From positions 14,151,243-14,215,242 of the forward strand of contig OZ035961.1 in the NCBI GenBank assembly GCA_964034945.1: a stretch of 64,000 nucleotides of DNA, given 5' to 3'. Origin of the DNA: Chrysopilus asiliformis (taxonomy: Eukaryota; Arthropoda; Insecta; Diptera; Rhagionidae). Under the pieces are notes generated by a model. That model had not been told where the DNA came from. It ran no database searches and saw only the letters and a program-made list of their open reading frames with translations. The position numbers were made by a program, and so were the translations under genes. This document shows, piece by piece, positions 21,213 to 33,057 of this stretch (its first letter is position 1; the number at the start of each line of letters is the position of its first letter).

Positions 21213-23353
21213 TGTAACATCCAGAGTGACGAGATATTCACTATTTACGTTCGATGGGGATGTGGCTGAGAGGGAGGCAGGGTGGCACGCTGGACATTAT
21301 AGGGCTTAGCTCGCCGGATGGGGAGGGGTTCTTGCCAGCTCTCAACCACCACTCGTGTTACAAATAATTTCGTGCCAACACAGGACTATATCTCATCTTC
21401 TTGCAAACTTTACTAGGGAGGGGGAAAGGGTAAGGAAATCTTCTAACAATCGCAGGACGAGGCGGAGCGGTTACGGCTTACCTTATTCTTCCGTCGTCTT
21501 CAGGTTTCACACCTGCCCTAAATCAAAAAAACTCACACAAACATGAACATATTTAAATCACGATTTCAAAAATGATCATGTTATTTTAATTTAAAAAAAA
21601 ATCATTAAATATAATTATAAATAGTTCTAACCAATGATGTTGTTAATTATATATATTGTGTGAAGCTAGAAAAATAAAACATAATTTCATGCGAAAATGA
21701 AAAGATGAATTTACACATTTAGGTATAAATAAAATAATAAATTAAAAGCAAACCAAAAATATAAATAAATAAATTAAGCAACGCTTAACAAAAAAAAAAC
21801 AAATCTGTACCACACAGGCGACTAAAATAATGGTTGGTTTTCAAGGATCGTCGGATTTGACAAATAAGATCTTTGGGCCCAGAGAAATTATGTATGGAAA
21901 TTAAGCCTACAAAAAAGAAATGAACGCGCAAACTAAACTATTGAAAATGGGTGGTAAAGATTGCACATTTAATTTACAATCTAGGCGGAATTTGATTTTG
22001 TGTTATTTAAATTGAATTAAATTTAAATTGAATAAAACCAAAAAAAAAACGTTAATCAAAAAGTTCGAAGAAACAAAAAAAATAAAATTCAAAAGGTGAT
22101 GACGATCTCGTTGCCGTTGAGTTGCCCTTTTATTATTCCAACAATCCAAAGCGCTATCAAAGGGAACCGCTTCTTGTACGACCGTTTCAACTGGTTCCAC
22201 TTTTGGGCGCGAAATTCAGCTTCTATGGAAAAGTTACTCGGATTTTCTTTGACTTTCCAGAAAAAAAACGATGATACGAAAATCACTTTGCTGCCCAAGA
22301 AAATGCACCAATGCCAAAATAATTTTTGAATTTTAGGCAATAGCCAAAAAAACTATTAGGGAAAACTGAGCATATGATTCTTGGCTAAAATTTGCCCTGA
22401 ACTTTAGCCGTCTTATGGCGTTTAAATTTTTAAATCGCAGTAAAAATAAATATATTTAAAACAATTAGGCGGTACTTGCGCTATGTTTAGATATTTAGGG
22501 TTCTTTCCTTATCGTGACGATTTTCCTTGCGTTCGACGGGGTCCCTCCAGGCAAAAAAATATCGCTCAGCTGGGAAAATTAAAACATTAGTTTTCACTTC
22601 ACTAGTATTTAACTGAGAAACCTACTTTTCCCTAGTTTTTCCACCACACTACACTGGAGTTCCTTCCACGGAACGAAGGTTGTAAACCTTTTTTAAAGAA
22701 AATTAAAACTTTCTTTTAAAGTTGCCTGAAGGGAAACTAAACTGCAACTGAGTTTAGATTTTCCCGAAAATTTCTTTGAATTCGAATAAATTCTCAAATA
22801 AATTTGCAACGCCCCGAGTGACATCTGACGATAAATTTGTAAGCTATTTGATCCCTTCGGGATGTTTGAGCGTATCTGGTAACATCGCGGTTGTCAAAGT
22901 GATCTGAAGGGAAACTGATCAGGTAAGATTTTGTTTATGTTTTAGTTAATACGATTTTACTACATTCTTTCTATTTTCCCAGGATTATATAACACGAAAG
23001 GCACCTTTCGTCCACGGGGTATGCCTTATCGACGAAGAATCGTCCGGATCAGCCGAGGAAAGTCCTTACAGCATGATTCAAGACGGTAAACAAACTCTCA
23101 CTTGTCTCTTTTATGATGATTTTTATGGCAGTTGGTTTTCTGTATTTTTCTTTCGGTACCTTTTCCTTCGGGGTAAATGGGACTCTCTCCGCGACGATAT
23201 CAAGGCGGCTAGACGGACCCGGATCTAGGAGATCGGAAATTTTGGACAGACGGACCCATGGCGGACAAAAGGAACAATTTTTCAGATAAGTGCCTCTTTT
23301 GAAACTATATTTTTCCTCTGATTAACAATTTTCTGTTGCAGGCGGATGCTACA
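21213..23353. mobile_element. Probable solo LTR of a retrotransposon, 4-bp duplication CGTT
   Basis: The segment starts TGTAACATCC and ends GGATGCTACA, i.e. TG...CA with a short inverted terminal repeat. It is flanked by CGTT at 21,209-21,212 and 23,354-23,357. Copy 1 of family X has a single CGTT at the equivalent place (about 1,933), the empty site. The interior is GC-richer than its surroundings, has TATATAA near 22,986 but no gag/pol frame, and I find no second internal copy of either terminus. I therefore read it as a solo LTR of 2.1 kb, long but within the known range. Confidence 0.65.
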
Positions 23354-23650
23354 CGTTATTTCCAAAAAAACAGTTTTTTGCGATTATCTCGAAAACTAAC
23401 GGGTTTTTGCTGACTGAATGTATGAAGTGAATTAATGAGAATGGCATTCTGCACAATCCGTTATCTTTTACCGTTATTGAGATATTTATTTTAAAATATA
23501 AAAAAATATATTTTTGCAAATTACTTGCAAACTAACGGTTTTTCGACAAATCAGTTAAAAGAATAATTAAAGACGTTAACATTTTCTACATTTTTGCCAT
23601 TTACCGTAAATTGATATCTTTTACCGTTCTCAAGTTATCACAAATTTTGT

Positions 23651-25986
23651 ACGTTTTTGATATTTTTGAATAAACCAAGAATTTATTGGGAGGTCGTCTT
23701 AGGTTGACAACGCGACAGGGCTCTAGCGTAAATTGCGCAGGGTCGTAGATTTTGTAGAAGAAAGCTTTGTGTTGACCACAACTGATTTTTTTTTTTGCGA
23801 TCACAAAAATTTTATGGTATTTATTTTCGAACTTTTGTGTTGATACTTTCAAGCTTAAAAAAATCAACATCGCGGGAATAATCAATTGGCATATTTGTAA
23901 AATATTTTGAAATTACAATTAGTTTATAGTCAGATAATGTTAAGTGCAAATTAATCTAAATCATATTTTTGATATTCATGGACAATAAAATAAAATATAT
24001 TTTCAATTCCTTAAGTGAGACATTTTCACCTCATTTCTTACCGCTTATTCCAATATTAAATATGACAGGCTATTTTCAAATTGTTGTAAACTACGAGCCC
24101 GTACTTTTCATCTGTAATATTGCTTCCTATAAATTACATAATAACCTATATATCTATAAGATTTTTGATTAAAAACTCGAACGGAATTCCATATTAGCCG
24201 ATTCGATTGCGTCTTATAGCTTTTCAAATCTGAGCTGACTATCAACATCGCGCCAAGTGCGTTCCCAAAAAATTTCAAATGTCTGACTGTCAGCCTGGTC
24301 AATGTATTAGATAGATATGATTAATACACATATTGGATAGCATAACAGGTGCATTTGGCCACCGAAAACCTAATCTGTGACCCAGATTAAAATATTTACT
24401 GGTGCCTGCACGTGTTTTAACCAATTCGCTGCTGAACCGTAAAATCTCCTCACACAACATAAAAAATCACTACTGTCGTAAAAAAAACTCATTTGAAAAA
24501 GACCCCCTTTTCATTATAGTCACCCGATTGATGTTATTTAACTGGACCTTGCTAACTGGAGCTTGAAAAGATTATCGATATAAGATACTCGTACATAAGG
24601 AAACTATACTTAATAAACATATCGAATACAGTTTTGGTATATTATGTCAATACTCAATCAATAAAGACAAAAAAATCGTGCTTAAGGAGGTATTCCAGTA
24701 CCTATACTAATAGTATAAGGATTGTAAAATAGTGTGGCTTTGAATTATTTTGGTATATCAACGAATAAATCGGTATGTTTACATCTTATTCGCAAAGGTG
24801 TTCGATTGCAGTCAATCTCATGTGAAACTGAAGAAATTGTGTAAATCGTGTGAGGCTAAAAAAGCTACACCAGCCAACTACAAGTACATTCACATGTGCT
24901 ACTAGCCAATGTAAACGCTATAAAACGTAACTGAAACGTCTAGTGGAGATCAAAACATAACCAACCTGTGTTAATAGTTTCGTCGTAATCGATTGCATCA
25001 TTGGTGAAAGTCACTTTTGATGTCATTTCTTAAACTTTATCTTAAAAGACGCGAAAAGTCCAAAATGCTGATCAGATACGAATTGCAGCTGGAAAAGATC
25101 AACAGTGCATCGATTCGGAATAACAAACCATGAGTTATTTTACCTGTTGTCCAGAATTGCATTTCCATAGTGACCCAAATTGTTTCACGTTACCAATGAT
25201 TATTTCACCTGAACTCACTTAGATTCAACTTTGATTTTACCCAATTTTTGCCTGGTTTTGATGGTTTATCTGAATGAGTATAAGAGGAGGGTCTGACCTG
25301 CTGATAAAAATTGTGTGAATCGATTACGCAATTTTTGGGTGCACCACACCTTTTTCCCATTTGTCGGTAAACAAAATTCGTAGATTAATCGTAGGTTGGA
25401 ATCTGCAAATTTTCTTATACTTACCTTGCCGTGTGCCACTTCCGAAATTCAGTGTAGACCGTGTCGGAGCCATCCGCTGGTTTTTATTGATTTTTCCAAT
25501 ACGCGCAGTCTGTACTGTATTTAAAAAGTTTGAAAGGTCTTTTTAAAGTAAAGTGGCTGATTTTTGCATCGTGTTTTTCCAATATTATTGCAAGTTTTTT
25601 TTTTGTTTTTTTGTATAACTACCCTTTCCAGTTTTTCGCAATTTATAATCTGATTTGGTCATGTTAGGAATTTCTTATGTATAAATAATAAATTTACCCG
25701 ATTTTCATGACCTTTAAGTAGGGCTTTATTTTGATTTTTTAAAAGAGATTTTCATGACCTTTAAGTAGTAGGGCGTTTTTTTTGATATACTATCCTTTTT
25801 ATTAAAAAATGAAAAAAAAACATTGCATATTTTTGCTAAAAACAGCCGGAATTGAACCTGTCTTAATTGCTTTACCGACTTAGAAAAATCAAAGAAGAAA
25901 AAAATAAAAAATGTCAATTATTTTATCACTATACCCCCAAAAAACAATATATTTTTGAATAACGGAAATATGAGGGTCTCATTTTA
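23651..25986. other. Gene-free AT-rich region
   Basis: No gene was recognised. A direct duplication with core GATTTTCATGACCTTTAAGT (period about 48) occurs at about 25,700 and 25,748. Confidence 0.45.
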
Positions 25987-26118
25987 GGGGCTGTTCGTAA
26001 AATTCGTATGACGGTGGTATTAACTCCTGTACAAAAATCTCAAAAAGCGTGACGAGGGAGAGGGGAAGAGAGTTTAGAAACTGCGAAAATTCTGGTATCG
26101 TATTTTATACACAGCTCC
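25987..26118. mobile_element. Diverged MITE of the GTCCATAAA type, copy 1
   Basis: GGGGCTGTTCGTAAAATTCG on the left and TTTTATACACAGCTCC on the right form degenerate inverted ends around an interior with GTGACGAGGGAGAGGGG. The layout matches the better preserved copies at 30,673 and 63,333. Divergence suggests it is the oldest of the three. Confidence 0.5.
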
Positions 26119-29100
26119 ATCTTTTTTGAAAAACAAAATCCCTAAATACCTTTTTAAACCCAAGACTGAAAAATTTAAAAAAATATCCCTCATAGATCAG
26201 GTATTTAAAACCGGTCGGTAGTAAAACACTCAATTACAAACTTTAAATTTCTCCAAAATTTAAATTTTTTTGTTGATTGATGAAGGAGTTGTCACTCTTT
26301 TCCAAGGCGAGATGTATTTTATTGCCCTTCGAATGGATTTGTATTCTCCGATTAAGCTTCCCCCAATCCCAATTTCAAAACACTTTTCTTCTCCTCCGCC
26401 GCACCTACAATTTTATATAAGTTTCATACTATGGAGAGGATGACAAGATTTGTGAGGTTCTCAAACCCGTCAACTGGTAATGCGTTGAGTTCCATAAAGG
26501 CCAGATTTCACAAGCTTGTTTTAAAATGCATCCGAAAATTCGTACGTAAATTATCAGAGCACATACCAAATTTCGAGCGGATTTGAAGCTTAGCTTGCGG
26601 AATCCTGCTCAGATCTTCAAAATGACTTAACTATTTTCTTGCTAGCTAAAGTAATTTTCAATTGGCAATACTCTCTCGTTTCATTTCGTATAAAAAAGTA
26701 AATTTTACAATCATGCTATGTGTAAATGTTTTGGCAAAAAATATGTTTCCCTGTAAAGTGTTAAATAAATTCCCTATACCAGAGCTGCAAACAAATTGAT
26801 GTGAATGTATGCTACTCATTCAGGTGAGTTTTTAGTGCCTCGACGAAGTTATTCGAATTGCGAAAATGTGAATTACGCAATTCCTGCGTTATTTCTTACA
26901 TTTTCCACTTTTAAAATGTTGCCTTAAAGCTGGGAATTGCACGATGCAGATTCAATATTGACGATGAAAATGCGTTGTGTACATTACGATGAATAGTTCT
27001 GTATTGGTTCGACATATTTTCTGGTTTTTCGGTACACCTCACCTGAAACTCAAATACTATACTACCCGAGAGCCGATTGCAAAGAAGGAGAAAGTGATTT
27101 TTGCACGGAAAATGTACCACAGCCCAAAACCAAAAAACCAAGAAACCAAAAGTGAAAAAAAAACCCGTTCTTGATTTCTGCTAAATCATTTTACTACTCG
27201 TATTTGCATTAGGACAAATGAATCAACCATGACTATGATAAAAATTTTCAACAAGTCGTCGCGAAATATTCAAAAATTAATACATTTGCCACCTAAACCT
27301 TGCTTCGGTTGATGGTAATTTGACAGACGAAATTATTTAATAGGATTTGTGCTACTTTAACACCTCATTGAACAGTAAAAATAGAAGGTTGGTTGGTGCT
27401 GTGGTCTGTCTGTAGCCGTGGTTCCACCGGAAACCATTCAAGAGTTACGAATCAGTTACGAATAGCGAATCCTATGACATCGCGGTTATTTAAACATTTT
27501 TACAATTAAAATTTTTAACGATATTTTCACAATTGAATAAGAAAATATTAAAGCATATTTTCGTAGAATGATTATCACGGGAGGGGAGGCTGGAGAAGAA
27601 AAATGAACAACCTGTAGCAAGTGGTCATATTATTTGCAAATCGTGTCTTAGAAAATATTCCCGATTTTTCTTCCATTGTGGGTTATTACGAGTATTTCAT
27701 CTATGGACAACAGTGCTGTAAAAGATTCAAAAAGTCATCATGATTGACCGATTCGTTATGAAACCGTGAACCGCAAAGTTTACTTTCTTCGGGCAGATGA
27801 TCAATTAGATTTGAATGTGGACATTGTTTGGCTAATTATACACCTCTAGTATTCATGGATCGTTGATTAGATCAGTTAAACGATGGCCAGATGATGAGAC
27901 GGCGAATTATCTTTATGCAAATTTAGTCAGCAGATTGATTCGTTTTAAGAAATTTTTAGGCAATTACACAGCATATAAGAGTAACTTGTATTATGTGGAA
28001 CCAATTAAAGTGTTACCAAAGATGTTTTTCAAACATTTTAGTTTATTATTAGTTAAAAATCTAAAACTGGACACATCTAGATTATGTCATGGGGTTATGA
28101 TGTAAGTACATTAAGTACTTAGCTTCTGCTTGCATATCCGGAAATTGTAATTAGCGCCCAACATTTTTAATGTCGCTTTTCTTTTCGGTGGGAGCCTGGG
28201 AGAAATCGGCCGTCCTAAAATCCTACGCAATCCTCAGGTAAAATATGAAAATGTCCACTTACTGATTGAGTGAAAGATGTTTACCGTCTTAATGCTGATG
28301 CTGAGAGATAAAACACTCAACCATTTTATCTCACAAAAATGTTAAAAGCGTTATCGTTTGAATTTTTAGACATATATTTTTTTTTGGATTGCATCTGCGT
28401 TTAGTTGAAATTCATGTGAATTGCGTTGATTGAAGGTGAAAGAATTGAGCGTTAAAGAAATGAAATTTAAGTTACTTTGACATTGATCGTGTCACTGAAA
28501 TAGAGGTGTTGTTCAATTCGTCAATGGAGCAGGTGCTAAAAAGTTTCATATAATTTTATGTTTTATTAACAAGGTTTCACTGTGATACTTAAATTGTGGA
28601 CAATTTATGTTGAAATTCTACTGCGAGCTGGTAAGAATGGGAAGTTGAAATTGTTTCCGTAAACAAGTCATTTTCAAGAGTTTATAGCAAATAAGTTTGG
28701 AGTATTTTTCAATCCAAAAATTATATTGACGAAGTCTTAATAAAATATACATTGATTTTTTCTGTTCCAAAAGAAGTGAATTTTTCTGTTTTTTGTGGGA
28801 TTTTTTTTTTGAAACACAGCAAAAGATTAGCTGCAAGCTAAATATCTAGGGAAAAATATACGTTATAAAAATTTTGCCAGACAATTCGCCGCAGGGGATT
28901 TTTTTTAAAAATAAAAATACCATAGAGGTCGAAACACATGGAAAATTGCTCCTTGGTCGAAAATTTTCGGTTTCAAGACTAAATGGAATAATCCGGGTCA
29001 AATATTTAGATTACGAGACGTCGAGACAACATGCCTAAACCCGGGTCTCTCGCGGCGAATCTCTATGGTATTTTTATTAGATAACGCTTTTAATATTTTA

Positions 29101-29975
29101 CGAATAGTCAACCAAATTATAGACATTGTTTTTTTTGCAAACTCATTTTATATTGGGATAAATTTTCTACTACATAAAACCAATCTCAGAAAACTTACCA
29201 AATGAAAATATCGCCTGAAGTTTTACGATTTTCTAAATGAAATTTTAGGTACATTGCAGCATTTGTAAGGTTTCGCCTTGATGTCTGCATGTTATATTTC
29301 ACTCACAGTTAAACAATTTTAAAAGTTCTATTGTAAAACATACTGTTGTAAAACATTTAGAAAAATCAAGCAATAAAGATAAATATTAAAATTGCTGCTA
29401 TTGAATTTTGATTAAGGTAATTTTTTTTACTTAATCGCATTCAAATATTTAAAAAAATCGCAACAAATTTTTATGAAAGGCCATTTCCAATGATACTCGA
29501 ATTAAACTTTTCATTGCGAAAATATTTAAGGAAGGAATTATGTAAAAAATGCAACTAAAATAACTTAAGATTTACGAAACAAGAACTGCAATAAACAAAT
29601 ATTTTCATTATCCAATCAGAGTATTTTTCTTTCATTAAATACTTTGATCGTCAATTAAGATTTCAAACTATGTATAAACGACTGGAAAATACCCTAAGGC
29701 CAACTAGTTTTTACCTATTAACGATTTATTATTATATACTTGTTAATTGCCCTCGTTGTTTAACTAGATGGCCGGACAGTCGAGAAATCACCTGAATTTG
29801 ATTGATTTTTAATTGCCAGCCAACCAAACTGCAACTGAATTCTACACTAAATTTGTGTAAAAATATTTCGAATCGGAGAAATTGCAAAACTTTTACGTTT
29901 TACTGCATTATCAAGTGAAAAACTTATTGAAAAACATAACAAAAGCTATAATTGCCAATCTGGCAATCACTGGAG
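26119..29975. other. Gene-free AT-rich region
   Basis: No gene was recognised. Short open frames here (60-97 codons) show no motif, codon structure or splice context. Confidence 0.45.
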
Positions 29976-30337
29976 ACCCGTATGGTGATATTCGTATCAA
30001 AATTCGAACAGTTATACCAAAATTCCACTTTGGAGTCAAACTTTCCAATAAGATTTTTTAAAATTTATTCCAATCGGATTTTGATGTATGGGAGTTTTAT
30101 GTAGAATCATATTCTAAATAACTTTAATTCTTAGACTTTTTTGATAAGATGCACCGTTTTTGAGATATTCGCAAAAAACGTTTTCGTTCGTATGGGGGGT
30201 ACCCGCCCTAATGGTCCGTTTTTGCCCATTAACGAACTTAGCCTCGCATTTTACGAAAAACGGATCTGTGCAAACTTTCAAGTCTCTAGCTCAATCCGTG
30301 CGCCCGCAATCCGCGCCACAGACAGACAGACAGACGG

Positions 30338-30375
<38 letters not shown>

Positions 30376-30532
30376 GGACAGACAGACGGGCAGACGGACG
30401 GACATGCAAAATTCAATTTTTTTTATCATTCTAAACACACTGGTGTAATTCATTTTTGTGTGTGATGACGGGATCTTGGCGTTACAAACGGTAAAGCAAA
30501 GTTAATATACCCTTTGGTTTCACCATACGGGT
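29976..30532 (+). mobile_element. Family Y copy 2 with 13-bp inverted ends
   Basis: The segment is bounded by ACCCGTATGGTGA (29,976-29,988) and TCACCATACGGGT (30,520-30,532), a perfect 13-bp inverted repeat. Inside is the Y series: an ATTTTGATGTATGGGAGTTT block, ATAGAATCATATTCTAAA, TTTTTGAGATATTCGCAAAA, CGAACTTAGCCTCGCATTTT, the GACAGACAGACGG array (about 30,318-30,402), and the GGTGTAATTCATTTTTGTGT tail. Its 557-bp size, inverted ends and lack of coding sequence suggest a MITE-like unit carrying a microsatellite. The array creates false RQTDRQTD-type ORFs. Confidence 0.7.
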
Positions 30533-30672
30533 ATAAAAATCGAATGTGATCAAAATTGGAGTTTTTTTTTTAAATTTGAAGTGGACTTAAAATTCTTGCC
30601 TGGCGAATTCTTGAAATTGCTATCTTTGGAAAATAAAAGAAAATGTTTTTCATTTTCTATAACACAATATTA

Positions 30673-30830
30673 GGCTGTCCATAAAACATGACACACTTTA
30701 TAGGCGGATGAGGGGGTCTGCGATATTGTCGCGGTGATACTAAATGAAAATCGTGAGAAAATGTTAGGGTGAAGGGGGAGGGCAGATTCGACAAACCTTA
30801 AATTAATGTGACTTTTTTATGGACAACCCC
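30673..30830. mobile_element. MITE of the GTCCATAAA type, copy 2
   Basis: GGCTGTCCATAAAACATGAC at the left and TTTTTTATGGACAACCCC at the right are inverted ends. The interior has GGATGAGGGGGTCTG and GGGTGAAGGGGGAGGG blocks. I see no clear target duplication. Confidence 0.7.
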
Positions 30831-32089
30831 TTTTGTTTCTTAAAGAGAGTTTTCGATTAGGGGGTTTATAGAAATTTGAAACTTCACATTAAAATCACCG
30901 TAAATCACCCAGAAAGCTTTTCCAGTTATCAATAAATCCTAAAAAAGCCTGAATGATTAGAATATAAAGTGATAAGATTCCAATAAAATATTTTGGTAAA
31001 ATTGTGGGATTTTCCAGTGGTTGCAGTACGAATTTTGAGTCACCATCGAACAAATCGTGATTAGAATTAGAACTTGAGTTTGAAAAGTCAGGGAAACGAA
31101 TTAAAATTCAAATTGTGTCCGAAAAAGCTCTTGACGTTACTTTAGTATTAAATGGAAGTTCCAAAATTTCCAGATAATTCATACTGGACTATAAATCACT
31201 TAGACTTCAAAGTTGTGGGTTTAAATCCTTGAAAAATTAAATCATGCGAATCTGTGGATAAGAGTTTATGAAAGGCCAATGATGTTGATTTAATCCTAAA
31301 AGGTCCCAAAATTACACCATTAAGTACAATTTGAGTGAAATTAAAATACGAGTAAACTTATAGTGACCTTAACCCACCGTTGCCCATTTTAATCTACATA
31401 GTAGAGGTCTCTCTAAGACAATAATCGTTTTGCCTGCCATACGATCATAACACAGACGATCGAGACCGCACTCAATGACACTTGATATTGTTGTAAACAG
31501 TGATTTCGTATTCATTAAAGTATTTGCAATCACATTTTAATGTTAATAATCATAATTTTTTTTCATTATTTTTTCTACTTGATTTATTTGATTGACATCG
31601 CATGTTTATCTAAAATCACTTTGTCCATAAAACTTTGGTGAGGTAGCATTTAATCTGAGAAGGAAAATCTACGATTTGGCCGAAGGTCCTCATGTTTCGA
31701 TGAAATTTTCGCATCGACGCGACGTGATGACGTGGATCGTTGTATGGAAAATAGTTTTTCTCTGAAAATAAAAAAATTCCACCACAAATATTCGAAGAAA
31801 TAAATACGGATCTCGGGAGGGTTTTATATCGGTGTATGGTAGGTTTCAGAGTAGCTGGCAATGTGGTTTTTTTAAAATAATTCAAATTTCGAATTCCCAC
31901 AATTCATATTATAAATTATTTGCGCAATCGGATTGCAAATAAAAGCCATTACTATTTTATAGGTACAAAACTAGTAGTCATTACGAGTAATCATATTGAA
32001 TGAATTGAAGGATGAATTCGGAAAAAATTGCTAATGGAATCATCGTTTGTCGCTTACACGTGCATAAATCTATTAGTTACTTAAATAAA
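30831..32089. other. Gene-free AT-rich spacer
   Basis: No gene or repeat was recognised. Confidence 0.45.
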
Positions 32090-32091
32090 TA

Positions 32092-33055
32092 CACGGAGAA
32101 AAAAATTATGGTTGAATATCATTGGGAGTACTATAAGAATTATTGGGGGAATCAAAATATAATCAGACGAATCAAAATGTTATCAGACGATGACTTCCAA
32201 TTAGTATTATGTTTAGTTTTCCAATCATAATTATGTTCCCCGACGAGGGAAATTTTGGAAAATTATAATGTAATTGGGAGGACAATAATATCTAAACACA
32301 TTTTGATTGGGAGAATTAAAAATATGTTTGCATGTCAACATATTGTTGTAAATTCCGCGTCTTAACATAATTATGATTGACGAACACAATAAGTGGGGAA
32401 ATCTTGAAGCGGCCGAATTAAAAATATGATGCCTCTGATCATATCTGTTTAAAATTAAACATATTATGTTCAAATTCTTCTCTTCGCGTATAATTCGCAT
32501 GAGATTTGTAGCATGGTCGTATAAATACTCAAGTCAAGCTGAAAAATATCAAGTCCTGTTAGAAAAAGGCTTCAAAACATGCTTGACCAAAAGTCAATGG
32601 ATGGAGTTTTACGGATGTGAAAACATCCAGTTATATTATAAAATTGTTTTGCACGAATTATAATTATGATTGATATAAGCAATATTTGCTTATATTCATC
32701 ATAATTGTATTTATAAACCAACCATATTATGTTCGCCCCAAATATATTATGATTGGACAAACGGCAAAAAAATTTGGGAATCCAAACATATTTTGGTTGC
32801 CCCAAACATAATATGGTTGGTGAATTTGAAAACATTGTTGTACAACCAAACATATTGTAATGAAAATATCATGATTTCTCCTGTCAGTTTTAAGCATAAT
32901 GTGGTTGGAACCACAGTGTCGGCAAACATAATTGTAATGGCAAAAATTTCCTCTAGGGGAAATTTCAGCCAAACATAATTGTAATAAGAATCCCCCAAAC
33001 ATAATTATGCTGGCTGCATTTTATGATTGGGGGAATCATAATTTTTTTCTCCGTG
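32092..33055. mobile_element. TA-flanked foldback element with CACGGAGAAAAAAATTATG ends
   Basis: The two 19-bp ends are perfect inverted repeats and each is flanked by TA (32,090-32,091; 33,056-33,057). The interior is built from many direct and inverted copies of short motifs such as AACATAATATGGTTG, CATAATTATG and TTGGGGGAATCA, giving strong self-complementarity throughout its 964 bp. There is no transposase; the open frames inside are products of the repeats. Confidence 0.85.
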
Positions 33056-33057
33056 TA

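Larger units (their letters stand above)
18380..23650 (+). repeat. Dispersed repeat family X, copy 2, split by two large insertions
   Basis: Three pieces (18,380-18,577; 20,947-21,212; 23,354-about 23,650) join into one sequence collinear with copy 1 at 1,668-2,260. The order is array, GTGTACAAGATTTCTCC, AGCTAGCGCCATGAAATTTT, AACCGGAAGTA, CGCAATTTCGTT, ACTCGATAT, then AAAAACAGTTTTTTGCGATT and TACCGTTATTGAGATATTT. The gaps are filled by a foldback element (18,578-20,946) and an LTR (21,213-23,353). Confidence 0.85.

Noticed and set aside
32012..33002. Several overlapping ORFs of 60-93 residues
   Set aside because: They lie almost wholly within a foldback element made of mirrored repeats and occur on both strands.
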